A stretch of DNA of 64,000 nucleotides from Klenkia soli (GTDB lineage: Bacteria; Actinomycetota; Actinomycetes; Mycobacteriales; Geodermatophilaceae), in NCBI RefSeq assembly GCF_900103975.1, contig NZ_FNIR01000011.1, positions 62,001 to 126,000 of the forward strand. Direction: 5' to 3'. Under the pieces are notes generated by a model, which searched no databases, had not been told where the DNA came from, and was given only the letters and a program-made list of their open reading frames with translations. Shown here one piece after another: positions 24,375-33,086 of the stretch. The translations under genes were made by a program, and so were the position numbers. Every line of letters starts with the position of its first letter. Within the stretch, counting starts at the first letter, position 1.

Positions 24375-25340
24375 TCAGGTGACCAGGCCCTCCGCGCGCA
24401 TCCAGTCCAGCGCGACGTCCACCGGCTCCTCGCCGTCGACGTCCACCCGGCGGTTGAGCTCGATCATCACGTCGTCGGTGATCAGCGGGGTGATCTCGGC
24501 GAACACGTCGGCCAGCTCGGGGTGCGCCTCCAGCGTGGGCGTGTAGATCACCGGGGCCACGTTGTAGGCGGGGAAGAACTGCCGGTCGTCCTCGAGCACG
24601 GTCAGGTCCAGGGACTCGATCCGGCCGTCGGTGGTGAAGACCTCGCCGAAGTTGCAGGCGCCCTGGTCGGTGGCGGTGTAGACCGCGCCGGTGTCGAGGG
24701 TGGAGACGTTGTCGCGCGGCACGCCGTCCGGGCTGCCCAGCGGCAGGTCGTAGGCCTCCAGCATCGGCACGAACCCGTCGTTGCGGCTGGCGAACTCGGC
24801 CTCGACGCAGAAGGTGCGCTCCTCCACCGGCAGGTTCGCGATGTCCGACAGCGTCGAGACGCCCAGGTCGGCGGCGGCCTCGCTGCGGATCGCGAAGGCG
24901 TAGGTGTTGTTCATCTCCGCCGGCGGCAGCCAGGTCAGGTCGTTGGCCAGGTCGGCCTCGCGCACCGCCTCGTACTGCTCGGTGCGGCCGGGGATGCCCT
25001 CGGGCTCGCCGAGGTAGGTCAGCCAGGCGGTGCCGGTGTACTCCCAGTTCATGTCGATCTCGCCCGACGTCGCCCCGGTGCGCACCGGGACCGAGCCGGG
25101 GATGTTGGTGCGGTCCAGCACGTCGAACCCGGCCGTCTCGAGCGCGATGACGGCGATCTTGCCGAGGATCAGCTGCTCGGTGAAGTTCTTGCTGCCGACC
25201 ACCAGCTCGACGCCCGCGGCGTCGGCGACCGGCTCGATCAGCCCCGGCGACGCCTCGGGCGTGTACTGGTTGGCGGCCTGCAGCCCGCAGCCCGCCAGCA
25301 GCAGGGGCGCGGTGAGCAGGGCGGCGGCGGTGCGGCGCAT
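24375..25340 (-). CDS. Glycine betaine/choline-type ABC transporter substrate-binding lipoprotein
   Basis: A 321-residue lipoprotein. A short signal peptide ends in the lipobox LLLAGC, with the Cys lipidated. The OpuAC/ProX-type ligand fold is recognisable from VVGSKNFTEQLILGKI, GEIDMNWEYTGTAWLTYL and ACNFGEVFTTDGRI. It is the last gene of a permease-ATPase-permease-binding protein operon for compatible-solute uptake. ATG 25340 is preferred because AAGGGA sits eight bases upstream; GTG 25346 overlaps the permease stop. Ligand may be glycine betaine, choline or carnitine. Confidence 0.9.
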   Translation of the reverse strand: MRRTAAALLTAPLLLAGCGLQAANQYTPEASPGLIEPVADAAGVELVVGSKNFTEQLILGKIAVIALETAGFDVLDRTNIPGSVPVRTGATSGEIDMNWEYTGTAWLTYLGEPEGIPGRTEQYEAVREADLANDLTWLPPAEMNNTYAFAIRSEAAADLGVSTLSDIANLPVEERTFCVEAEFASRNDGFVPMLEAYDLPLGSPDGVPRDNVSTLDTGAVYTATDQGACNFGEVFTTDGRIESLDLTVLEDDRQFFPAYNVAPVIYTPTLEAHPELADVFAEITPLITDDVMIELNRRVDVDGEEPVDVALDWMRAEGLVT

Positions 25341-25342
25341 CG

Positions 25343-26119
25343 TCACAGTCCCTTCGGGCGGGCGATCGTCTCGACGACCCGGCCCACCCAGTCGACGGCC
25401 AGCGCGAGCAGGGCGACCAGCAGCGCCCCGCTGTAGAGCAGCGTGTCCAGGTTCAGGTTGATGCCGGTGGTGATCAGCAGGCCCAGACCGCCGCCGTCGA
25501 TGAACGTGGCCAGCGTGGCGGTGCCGACCAGCAGGACCAGGGCGGTGCGGACGCCGGAGAGCATGACCGGCACCGCCAGGGGCAGCTCGACCCGCAGCAG
25601 CACGGCCAGCGCGCTCATGCCCATGCCGCGGCCGGCCTCGACCAGCCGGGCGTCGACGCCCTGCAGGCCGACCATCGTGTTCCGCAGCACGGGCAGCACC
25701 GAGTACAGGACGAGCGCCACGACGGCCGACCGGAACCCGAAGCCCAGCCAGGTGGCCAGCAGCACGAACAGGCCGATGGCCGGGGCGGCCTGGCCGGTGT
25801 TGGCGATGCCGAGCACCAGCGGCGTGGCCCGGCGGAACGGGCCGCGGGTGAGCAGCACGCCCAGCGGGATGCCGATGACCAGCACGACGACGGCGGCGAC
25901 GGCGACCAGCTCGAGGTGGTCGACGACGCTGCTGCCCAGCGCGGACCAGGCCAGCGGTCGCGCCTCGGCGTCGGTGAGCGTGGCCGTCGAGCGCCAGACG
26001 ACGAACGCGACCAGGGCCACCGCGATCAGCGCGGGCTGCACCAGCAGGCCGCGCCAGGCCACCCCGTCGCGCCGTCCGCCGGGTTCGACGTCCACCTGCG
26101 GGTCGACGACCGCGGTCAT
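25343..26119 (-). CDS. Betaine/choline ABC transporter permease
   Basis: A 258-residue inner-membrane permease with about six transmembrane segments. The permease-ATPase contact (EAA-like) loop is RLVEAGRGMGMSALAVLLRV, and SVLPVLRNTMVGLQGVD and FIDGGGLGLLITTGI are typical of the OpuCB/ProW group. Its ATG overlaps the ATPase stop (ATGA), so it is translationally coupled to it. The other permease of the operon (27275-27916) has the same loop, so the transporter probably uses a heterodimer. Confidence 0.9.
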   Translation of the reverse strand: MTAVVDPQVDVEPGGRRDGVAWRGLLVQPALIAVALVAFVVWRSTATLTDAEARPLAWSALGSSVVDHLELVAVAAVVVLVIGIPLGVLLTRGPFRRATPLVLGIANTGQAAPAIGLFVLLATWLGFGFRSAVVALVLYSVLPVLRNTMVGLQGVDARLVEAGRGMGMSALAVLLRVELPLAVPVMLSGVRTALVLLVGTATLATFIDGGGLGLLITTGINLNLDTLLYSGALLVALLALAVDWVGRVVETIARPKGL

Positions 26120-27282
26120 CCGCGGGTCTCCCCGCGGGTCGCCTGGATGGCGGCCATGACCTGCTCCACGACGAGGACGCCGGCCACGGAGTCGCGCCGT
26201 CCGGTGACGACGACGCCGCCCTGGCTGGCCGCGAGCATCGTGTCCAGCGCGTCGTTGAGGGTGGAGCGCAGCCCCACGACCGGCAGCCGGTCGTCGCGGG
26301 TGGCCGGCACGGTCGTCGTCCGGGTGAGCTCGGCGACCGAGGGCCAGCTGATCGGCCGGCCCCGGCCGTCGGTGACCACGACGTACTGCTCGCCCGCTGC
26401 GGTCGCCCGGGCGACGACGGCGGCGCTGTCCTCGCCGGCCTGCGCGGTGACCGGCGTGTGCAGCTCGGTGTCGGCGACCCGGGTCAGGGTCAGCTGCTTG
26501 AGCGTGGCCCCGGCGCCCACGAAGTCGGCGACGTACTCCTCTGCCGGCTCGGCCAGGATCGCCTCGGGGGTGTCGTACTGCACGACGCGGGCGCCGACGT
26601 CGAACACGACGATCTTGTCGCCGAGCTTCACGGCCTCGTCGAAGTCGTGGGTGACGAAGACGATCGTCTTGCCCAGCTCCTCCTGGATGCGCAGCAGCTC
26701 GTCCTGCAGGCGCTGGCGGGTGATCGGGTCGACCGCGCCGAACGGCTCGTCCATGAGCAGCACCGGCGGATCGGCGGCCAGCGCGCGGGCCACCCCGACC
26801 CGCTGCTGCTGCCCGCCGGAGAGCTCCTTCGGGTACCGGGCGCGGTAGACCTCGGGGTCCAGGCCGACCAGGTCGAGCAGCTCGTCGGTGCGCTCGGCGA
26901 TGCGCTCCTTGTCCCACCCGAGCATGCCCGGGACCAGGCCGATGTTGGTGCCCACGGTCATGTGCGGGAAGAGCCCGCCGGCCTGGATCACGTAGCCGAT
27001 CCGACGGCGCAACCTGTCCGGGTCCTGGCCGGTGACGTCCTCGTCGCCGAGGAAGATCTTGCCGCCGCTGGGCTCGATGAGCCGGTTGAGCATCTTCAGC
27101 AGCGTGGTCTTCCCGCAGCCCGAGGGGCCGACGAACATGACCGTCTCGCCGGCGGCGATCTCGAGGTCCACCGAGTCGACGGCGGGCTTCTGCTGGCCCG
27201 GGTAGCGCTTGGTCACGCCCTCGAGCCGGATGGCGACACCGCTGACGGTGCGCTGGTCGGGTGCGGTCGTGGTCTCAGACAC
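26116..27282 (-). CDS. Betaine/choline ABC transporter ATPase with CBS domains
   Basis: A 388-residue ATPase of the OpuCA/ProV type. The ABC domain has Walker A GPSGCGKTT, the Q-loop VIQAGGLFPHMTV, signature LSGGQQQR, Walker B VLLMDEPFGAVDP and H-loop VTHD. The C-terminal 120 residues form a CBS pair (VVTDGRGRPISW; TLNDALDTMLAASQGGVVV), which in this family senses ionic strength or cyclic-di-AMP and gates uptake. It overlaps the permeases on both sides. GTG 27282 is the start. Confidence 0.92.
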   Translation of the reverse strand: MSETTTAPDQRTVSGVAIRLEGVTKRYPGQQKPAVDSVDLEIAAGETVMFVGPSGCGKTTLLKMLNRLIEPSGGKIFLGDEDVTGQDPDRLRRRIGYVIQAGGLFPHMTVGTNIGLVPGMLGWDKERIAERTDELLDLVGLDPEVYRARYPKELSGGQQQRVGVARALAADPPVLLMDEPFGAVDPITRQRLQDELLRIQEELGKTIVFVTHDFDEAVKLGDKIVVFDVGARVVQYDTPEAILAEPAEEYVADFVGAGATLKQLTLTRVADTELHTPVTAQAGEDSAAVVARATAAGEQYVVVTDGRGRPISWPSVAELTRTTTVPATRDDRLPVVGLRSTLNDALDTMLAASQGGVVVTGRRDSVAGVLVVEQVMAAIQATRGETRG

Positions 27283-27916
27283 GGATGCCCTTCGAGGTGG
27301 TCAGGCGGCCGACCAGCACGAGCACCACGTCCAGGACGAGGGCCAGCAGGACGATCGCGATGGTGCCGACGAGCGTGGCGTTCAGGGCGTTGGCGCCGCC
27401 CAGCCGGGAGAGCCCGGAGAAGATGAGGCTGCCCAGGCCGGGGCCCAGGACGTAGGCGGCGACGGCGGCGATGCCCATGACCATCTGGGTGGAGACCCGG
27501 ACGCCGGCCAGGATCACCGGCCAGGCCAGCGGCAGCTCCACCCGCCACAGGGTGGCCAGCCGGCTCATGCCGATGCCGCGGGCGCTCTCGACCAGCGACT
27601 GGTCGACCCCGGCCAGGCCGACGACGGCGTTGCGCAGCACCGGCAGCGCCGCGTAGAAGACGACGGCGACGACCGCCGGGGTGATGCCGAACCCGAAGGG
27701 CGCCAGCAGCAGCCCCAGCAGCGCGAACGACGGGATGGTCAGCCCGATGGCCGAGACGCTGTTGGCCAGGCTGGTGATCCGCGGGCTGCGGTAGGCCAGC
27801 ACGGCCAGCCCGACGGCCAGGACGGTGGCCAGCACCACGCACTGCACCACGAGGCTGACGTGCTGGTAGGCCTGGAACGCGATCAGGTCGCGCCGGTCGA
27901 GCAGGTACTGCCACAT
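27275..27916 (-). CDS. Betaine/choline ABC transporter permease, first gene of operon
   Basis: A 213-residue permease with five or six transmembrane helices and the contact loop SLVESARGIGMSRLATLWRV, closely resembling that of the second permease. It begins the operon and is divergent from the STAS gene. A perfect 6-1-6 palindrome, TGCGTGTCACGCA (27969-27981), lies 50 bases upstream of its ATG and could be an operator for osmotic or other control. Confidence 0.9.
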   Translation of the reverse strand: MWQYLLDRRDLIAFQAYQHVSLVVQCVVLATVLAVGLAVLAYRSPRITSLANSVSAIGLTIPSFALLGLLLAPFGFGITPAVVAVVFYAALPVLRNAVVGLAGVDQSLVESARGIGMSRLATLWRVELPLAWPVILAGVRVSTQMVMGIAAVAAYVLGPGLGSLIFSGLSRLGGANALNATLVGTIAIVLLALVLDVVLVLVGRLTTSKGIRV

Positions 27917-27968
27917 GCGTCCGGAACCCCCCGGGCAGACGACCGGGGATGCCCGGGATTGTTACGAC

Positions 27969-27981
27969 TGCGTGTCACGCA
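27969..27981. promoter_or_regulatory. Palindrome upstream of the betaine transporter operon
   Basis: TGCGTGTCACGCA is a perfect 6-1-6 inverted repeat in the divergent region between the permease start (27916) and the STAS gene start (28076). It has the size of a dimeric repressor site. No regulator gene sits nearby, so its partner is unknown. Confidence 0.4.
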
Positions 27982-28075
27982 ACCACACCCGTCCCACGGC
28001 CCGCACGTCGAGGACGATCACGATCCGGTCACGCGAGGGGTTTGCGACCACCTCCGACTGCCCACTCAGAACGGC

Positions 28076-28480
28076 ATGGAGACGGTGCACGGTCGCGCCG
28101 AGGGCGACGGGTTCACGCTGGTCACGGACGAGGACGACGACGGCGAGCTGGTGGCCCGCGTGTCCGGCACGCTCGACGCCTCGCACGGTCCGCAGCTGCA
28201 CCAGGCCCTGCTCGGCGCCCTGCGGCAGGCACCGACGCGGTTGGTCGTGGACCTGTCCGGGGTGGAGTACTTCGGCTCGGCCGGGGTCACCGCGCTGGTC
28301 TGGTTGAGCCAGCACCCCGAGGCGGCCGGCAAGCACGTGCGGGTGGTGGCCACCAGCCGCATCGTCACCGGTCCGCTGGAGCTCACCGGCCTGCTGCAGC
28401 GGCTGGACGTCACCGGCATGCCGGCGGAGTCCCGCCCGCCGACCGATCCCACCGGGCCGGCGGTACCGCCGTCCGCTTGA
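28076..28480 (+). CDS. STAS-domain anti-anti-sigma factor
   Basis: A 134-residue single STAS domain. The segment LVVDLSGVEYFGSAGVTALV carries the conserved phospho-acceptor serine (YFGSAGV), the residue an RsbW-type kinase phosphorylates and a PP2C phosphatase dephosphorylates. A disordered Pro/Ser-rich tail of about 25 residues follows. ATG 28076 has only a weak ribosome site. It is the obvious possible target of the two HATPase proteins (7744-8187 and 32540-33019) and the phosphatase (8198-10000) in this window, though they are not adjacent. Confidence 0.85.
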   Translation: METVHGRAEGDGFTLVTDEDDDGELVARVSGTLDASHGPQLHQALLGALRQAPTRLVVDLSGVEYFGSAGVTALVWLSQHPEAAGKHVRVVATSRIVTGPLELTGLLQRLDVTGMPAESRPPTDPTGPAVPPSA

Positions 28481-28488
28481 CTCGGGGC

Positions 28489-29262
28489 ATGAGCAACCGC
28501 GACAAGGCCGAGACCCTGCTCCGCCTGCACACCGACCCCGAGCTGCTGACCGTGGTGAACGTCTGGGACGTGATCACCGCGACCGTCGTCGCCGACCTGC
28601 CCGCCACCAAGGCCCTGGCCACCGCCAGCCACTCCATCGCCGCCTCCTACGGCTACGCCGACGGCGAGAACATCCCGGTCGACACCATGATCGAGGCCGT
28701 CGGCCGGATCGCCGCCGCGGTGTCCGTGCCGGTGTCCGCCGACCTCGAGGGCGGTTACGGCGACGCCGGCGAGACGGTGCGCAAGGCGATCGGGGTGGGC
28801 GTCGTCGGCGCCAACCTCGAGGACCAGATGAAGCCGCTGGACCAGGCCGTGGCCGCCGTCCGGGCCGCCGTCGCCGCCGGCGAGGCCGAGGGCGTGCCGT
28901 TCGTGCTCAACGCCCGCACCGACGCCTTCGTCAAGGCCGGCGACCGCCCGAGGGCGGACGTCGTCGCCGACGCGGTCGAGCGCGGGAAGGCCTTCCTCGA
29001 GGCCGGCGCGGCCTGCGTGTTCGTGCCGGGCCTGCTCGACGAGCCGACCGTGGTGCAGCTGGTCGAGGGCATCGGCGAGCGCCGGGTGTCGGTGATCAAC
29101 GTGCCCGGGTCGCTGCCGCAGGACCGGCTGGCCCAGCTCGGCGTCGCCCGCGTCTCCTTCGGCCCGTGGACCCAGCGCCTGGCGCTGACCGCCTTCGCCG
29201 ACTTCGCCCTGTCGGCGTCCCGCGGCGGCAACCTCCCGGAGGGCATCCGCCCCCTCAACTGA
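28489..29262 (+). CDS. Isocitrate lyase/PEP mutase family enzyme
   Basis: A 257-residue TIM-barrel enzyme of the isocitrate lyase/phosphoenolpyruvate mutase superfamily. Visible motifs are VVNVWDVITATVV near the N-terminus, VSADLEGGYGDAGETV with metal-binding acidic residues, GANLEDQMKPLD, FVLNARTDAFVKAGD, and ACVFVPGLLDE. The KKCGH motif of true isocitrate lyase is not present, so a carboxyphosphonoenolpyruvate- or 2-methylisocitrate-like lyase or another C-C lyase is more likely. Substrate undetermined. It starts 8 bases after the STAS gene stop. Confidence 0.85.
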   Translation: MSNRDKAETLLRLHTDPELLTVVNVWDVITATVVADLPATKALATASHSIAASYGYADGENIPVDTMIEAVGRIAAAVSVPVSADLEGGYGDAGETVRKAIGVGVVGANLEDQMKPLDQAVAAVRAAVAAGEAEGVPFVLNARTDAFVKAGDRPRADVVADAVERGKAFLEAGAACVFVPGLLDEPTVVQLVEGIGERRVSVINVPGSLPQDRLAQLGVARVSFGPWTQRLALTAFADFALSASRGGNLPEGIRPLN

Positions 29263-29274
29263 ACCCTGATGGAG

Positions 29275-30822
29275 TCAACCGGCGGCGCGGGCCAGGGCGG
29301 CGCAGAACCTCGCGTGGTCGGTCTGCGTCTCGGCCAGCGGGATCAGGACCTCCGACCGCGCCACCTCCGCCACCGCCTGCTCCAGGCGACGGCGGGCCCG
29401 ACGGGCGCGGCGGCGGGCGCGCAGGGCGACCAGGGGTCGGGCGAGCACCGCCAGCAGCAGGCCCGCCAGCAGGCCGCCGACCAGCAGCAGGGTGGGCACC
29501 GGGAGGCCCTCGACGCGAGGCAGCGGCACCAGGTCGTCCAGCTGAAGCCAGCCCAGCACGACCAGGCCGAGCAGCCACAGCACCCCCACCAGCGCGGCCG
29601 CGGTCACCACCCACTGCAGGCCGCCGACCCCCCGCTGCCACAGCGGGGTGCGCTCGGAGCCGAGGTCGACCCCGCTCACGGCGAGGTCCAGCCGGTCGGC
29701 CAACCGGTCGGTGCGCACCTCGGTGGTGCGGCGCAGGTCGTCGGTCCAGGCCAGCGGCAGCCCCTCCCCCGCGGCGTCCCGGGCCCGGCGGACGGCGGTC
29801 GCCACCCCGGCGGCCTGCACCGACCCCACCTCGGGCAGCGAGCTGCGCCCGCCGGTGCCCAGGTGCAGGCGGCGCAGCGGGTCCGGCCGGAGCCGGCCCA
29901 GCCACCGGACCACCGGCCACCCGGTCGCCGCGGTGCCCGCCTTCACCGTCGAGCGCTCGACGGCGGCGGCGATCGCCGGCACCCCGGCCGCCTCGCCCAG
30001 CGCCCGGGTCAGCGCGGCGTCGTCGGTCGCGGGCCGGGTGGCGGGGCCGCAGTGCACCTGGAGCGCCCGCGCAGCACCCCGGACGTCCGCGGTCAGCCGC
30101 TCGGTGGCCGCCCGCCGCTCGGCGACCCGCCGGGCCAGCAGCCCGAGCAGCTCGGGCAGGCCGTCGCCGGTGCGCCCGCTGGCGGTGAGCAGGGTGGCCT
30201 CGGCCAGGCCCTCGCCGTCCAGCAGGCCGCGCAGGTCGGCCCGGCAGGCGGCGAGGTCGGCGGGCGGCAGCCGGTCGGCCTGGTTGAGCACCACGAGCAG
30301 GGTTCCGGCGTGCCCGGCCAGCGGCCGCAGGTAGCGGTCGTGGACGGCGGCGTCGGCGTACTTCTCGGGGTCCAGCACCCAGACCAGGACGTCGACCAGC
30401 TCCACCAGCCGGTCCACCTCGAGCCGGTGCTCCAGCCGCACGCTGTCGTGGTCGGGGAGGTCCAGCAGCACCAGGCCGTCCAGCGCGGGGTCGGCGTCGT
30501 GCCGGTGCCGGCGGGGGATCTCCAGCCAGTCCAGCAGGGGGTCCTGGGCCGGGCCCCACACGGTCGCGTGCGCCACCCCGGTGGTGGGACGGCGCACCCC
30601 CGGGGTGCTCACCTCGGCGCCGGACAGCGCGTTGAACAGCGTGGACTTGCCGCTGCCCGTGGCCCCGGCCAGCGCCACCACGGTGGCCTCGCCCAGCGCC
30701 TGGCGGGCCCCGGCCTTCGCCAGCAGCGCCCGGGCGCGACCCACCTCGGGCACCTCCAGCCGGCCCTCGGCGACCTCGACCGCCTCGCGCAGCCCGGCCA
30801 ACCGGGCGGCCAGGTCAACCAC
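29275..30822 (-). CDS. Dynamin-like GTPase, second of a tandem pair
   Basis: A 515-residue GTPase. The G1 motif is ALAGATGSGKSTLFNAL, G3 is LLDLPDHDS and G4 is VVLNQADRL. Towards the C-terminus are two hydrophobic segments (about residues 405-430 and 450-470) followed by a basic helix, which would anchor it in the membrane. It overlaps the upstream GTPase by eight bases, a layout like the DynA/DynB pair of Streptomyces that stabilises FtsZ rings at sporulation septa. Assignment to DynA or DynB specifically is inference. GTG 30822 is the start. Confidence 0.82.
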   Translation of the reverse strand: MVDLAARLAGLREAVEVAEGRLEVPEVGRARALLAKAGARQALGEATVVALAGATGSGKSTLFNALSGAEVSTPGVRRPTTGVAHATVWGPAQDPLLDWLEIPRRHRHDADPALDGLVLLDLPDHDSVRLEHRLEVDRLVELVDVLVWVLDPEKYADAAVHDRYLRPLAGHAGTLLVVLNQADRLPPADLAACRADLRGLLDGEGLAEATLLTASGRTGDGLPELLGLLARRVAERRAATERLTADVRGAARALQVHCGPATRPATDDAALTRALGEAAGVPAIAAAVERSTVKAGTAATGWPVVRWLGRLRPDPLRRLHLGTGGRSSLPEVGSVQAAGVATAVRRARDAAGEGLPLAWTDDLRRTTEVRTDRLADRLDLAVSGVDLGSERTPLWQRGVGGLQWVVTAAALVGVLWLLGLVVLGWLQLDDLVPLPRVEGLPVPTLLLVGGLLAGLLLAVLARPLVALRARRRARRARRRLEQAVAEVARSEVLIPLAETQTDHARFCAALARAAG

Positions 30823-32449
30823 GGGCCCGGCCCACCGCGGCGACGGCGTCCTGCAGCGCCGCGACGTCCTCCGGCGCGGCGGTGCCGGCCAGCAGCGCGG
30901 TGAACCGCGCCCGCTCGGCGGCCAGCAGCGCCGTCGCCCGCTCGTCGAGGTCGCGGCGGGCCCGCTCGGCCAGCTGCCGGACGGCGGAGTCGCCGAACAC
31001 CGCCTCGAGCACCCGCTGGCCCACCACCGTCGTCCCGCCGGCGACCGCGACCTCGGCGCCGGAGAGCCCGGCGGTCTGCGCGAACACCGCGACCATGACC
31101 ACCGCGCCGGCGCCGTTGACGCCCCAGGACAGCAGCCGGGCGCGGGAGCGCTTGCCGGCCCCCTCGCCGCGGACCAGCTCGAGCACCGCGCCCTGCCAGT
31201 CGCGCACGGTGCGGCCGGCGGCCTCGGCGAACCCCGGCCCCACGGTGGCCAGCTCGCGCTCGCGGCCGGCCACCAGCGCGGCACCGCCGGGCAGGCCGCG
31301 CCAGGCGGTGACGGTGTCCTCGGCGGCGGTCTCGGCGGCCGAGCGCAGCAGCTGCTCGACCCCGGACTCCAGCGCCCCGGTGAGGTCCTCGGCCGGCGTC
31401 GCCCGACCGGTCACCGCGGCGGTCACCCGGTCGCGCAGCCGCCCGATGCCGGCCTGCAGGGAGCGCATCCACTCACCCGTGCCCACGAACTCCTGCCAGC
31501 GGGCCAGCACCTCACCGCGCAGCAGGGTGCCGCTGCGCACGCCGTCGTCCACCGCCTCGACCGCCCGGCCGTAGGCGGCGCCGGCGGCCGCCTCGAGGGC
31601 CGCGGCGGCCGTGACCTGCTCCTGCGCGGCCACGCCGATCCCGGCCACCCGGTCGTCGAGGCTGGCCAGCGCGCCGGCCAGGGTCTGCCGCACCACCTCG
31701 GCGCGGGCACCGGCATCGGCGGCCAGGTCGTGCAGCCAGGCGCGCAGCGGGGCCACCTGCTCCTCGGGCAGCAGCCCGCCCTGCAGCGGCGCCTCGCGCA
31801 CCACCCACAGCCGGGCCGCGGCCAGCCCGGCGCGGGCGAGCATGCCGGCCAGGTCGGCGGCCACCTCGTCGACCGCCTCGGCCGGCACCCGGTCCAGGAC
31901 GACGGCCAGCGCCGTGCCCCGGTCGGCCGCGGTGCGCAGCAGGTCCCACGGCACCGCGTCGGCGTAGCGGGACGCCGTCGTCACGAACACCCACAGGTCG
32001 GCCGCGGCCAGCAGCTGCCCGGCGAGGTCGCGGTTGCTCTCGACCACGCTGTCGACGTCGGGGGCGTCGACCAGGGCCAGGCCCGGGGGCAGCGCCGGGC
32101 TGACCGTCACCTGCACCGGCAGCACCCGGCCGTCGGCGAACGTGCCCCGGTCGGCCGGCGCGCAGACCAGCACCGGGGTGCGGGTGGTCGGCCGCAGCAC
32201 CCCCGCCGTGGTCACCTCGACCCCGAGCAGGCTGTTGACCAGCGTGGACTTGCCCGCCCCGGTCGAGCCGCCGACCACGGCCAGCAGCGGGGCGTCGAGG
32301 TCCAGCAGCCGGGGCAGCAGGTAGTCCTGCACCTGGTCCACCACCGACCCCGCCGACCGCACCGCGGCGTCGCGCCCGGGGGTGGCCAGCAGCCACGTCA
32401 GGGCCGCGACCCGGTCCCGCAGCAGGGTCAGCTCGTCGGGCAGGGTCAC
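30815..32449 (-). CDS. Dynamin-like GTPase, first of a tandem pair
   Basis: A 544-residue GTPase with G1 VVGGSTGAGKSTLVNSLLG, G3 LVDAPDVDS and switch region LRPTTRTPVLV. A G4 Asn-Lys-X-Asp motif is not obvious; LAVVLDRVP occupies that place, so guanine recognition may be altered. Long helical stretches follow, with a weak hydrophobic region near residues 435-470 (VNGAGAVVMVAVFAQTAGL). It is the first gene of the pair, with ribosome site AGGGGGAGA before GTG 32449. Bacterial dynamin-like proteins often work as such heterotypic pairs on membranes. Confidence 0.8.
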   Translation of the reverse strand: MTLPDELTLLRDRVAALTWLLATPGRDAAVRSAGSVVDQVQDYLLPRLLDLDAPLLAVVGGSTGAGKSTLVNSLLGVEVTTAGVLRPTTRTPVLVCAPADRGTFADGRVLPVQVTVSPALPPGLALVDAPDVDSVVESNRDLAGQLLAAADLWVFVTTASRYADAVPWDLLRTAADRGTALAVVLDRVPAEAVDEVAADLAGMLARAGLAAARLWVVREAPLQGGLLPEEQVAPLRAWLHDLAADAGARAEVVRQTLAGALASLDDRVAGIGVAAQEQVTAAAALEAAAGAAYGRAVEAVDDGVRSGTLLRGEVLARWQEFVGTGEWMRSLQAGIGRLRDRVTAAVTGRATPAEDLTGALESGVEQLLRSAAETAAEDTVTAWRGLPGGAALVAGRERELATVGPGFAEAAGRTVRDWQGAVLELVRGEGAGKRSRARLLSWGVNGAGAVVMVAVFAQTAGLSGAEVAVAGGTTVVGQRVLEAVFGDSAVRQLAERARRDLDERATALLAAERARFTALLAGTAAPEDVAALQDAVAAVGRARG

Positions 32450-32539
32450 CGGGGCAGTCTCCCCCTGCGCATCGGGACGACGTCGTCCAGGATGGTGGAC
32501 GAACGTCTCCCGCCCGTCGCCGAGGAATGGAAGTGCTCC

Positions 32540-33019
32540 GTGCATCCCGACACCTCGTGGCCGAGTGCACCGCTCCCCGAGATCCCGGGCGACGTGTGGC
32601 GGTGGCAGCTGCCGAGCGTGCACGACGCCTCGCGCGTGCGCATGGACCTCCGGGCCCGGCTGGCCCACCCGTCGCTGACGTCGTCCTCGACCGAGGACGC
32701 CCGCGAGGGTCTGCTGCTGGCCTTCGAGGAGCTGGCCTCCAACGCGCTGCGGCACGGGGGCGGGGCGGTCGAGGCCGTCATCGTCGCCACCGCCGACGGC
32801 TGGCTGCTGAGCCTGTCCGACGAGGCCGTCGAGCGGCCGCCCGTCCCCGCCGTCGACCGCGACCCGGCCCTGGGCGGCATGGGGCTGCCGATGGTCGCCC
32901 AGCTGTCGGTCGACCACGGCTACGACGTCGTGGCCGACCGCAAGCGGGTCTGGGCCCGGTTGACCTCCGGCGTCCCGGTGCCCGGGGCCGTCCCCGGTCC
33001 GCGGAGGGGCCTGGCCTGA
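32540..33019 (+). CDS. Anti-sigma-factor kinase-like ATP-binding protein (HATPase)
   Basis: A 159-residue GHKL ATPase closely similar to the protein at 7744-8187: LLLAFEELASNALRHGGG for the N-box, LLSLSDEAVERPPVPAVDRD for the G1 region and LGGMGLPMVAQLS for G2. Only the kinase domain is present. GTG 32540 is chosen because it gives an N-terminus (HPDTSWPSAP) that aligns with the paralogue; ATG 32492 is an in-frame alternative. It is divergent from the dynamin-like gene pair and stands alone otherwise. Confidence 0.8.
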   Translation: MHPDTSWPSAPLPEIPGDVWRWQLPSVHDASRVRMDLRARLAHPSLTSSSTEDAREGLLLAFEELASNALRHGGGAVEAVIVATADGWLLSLSDEAVERPPVPAVDRDPALGGMGLPMVAQLSVDHGYDVVADRKRVWARLTSGVPVPGAVPGPRRGLA

Positions 33020-33086
33020 GGCGCCTGAGCGCCGGCCGTGACCTGACCGTGACATCCCGGGGGGCCTGCGGCTAGCGTTGCCGACG

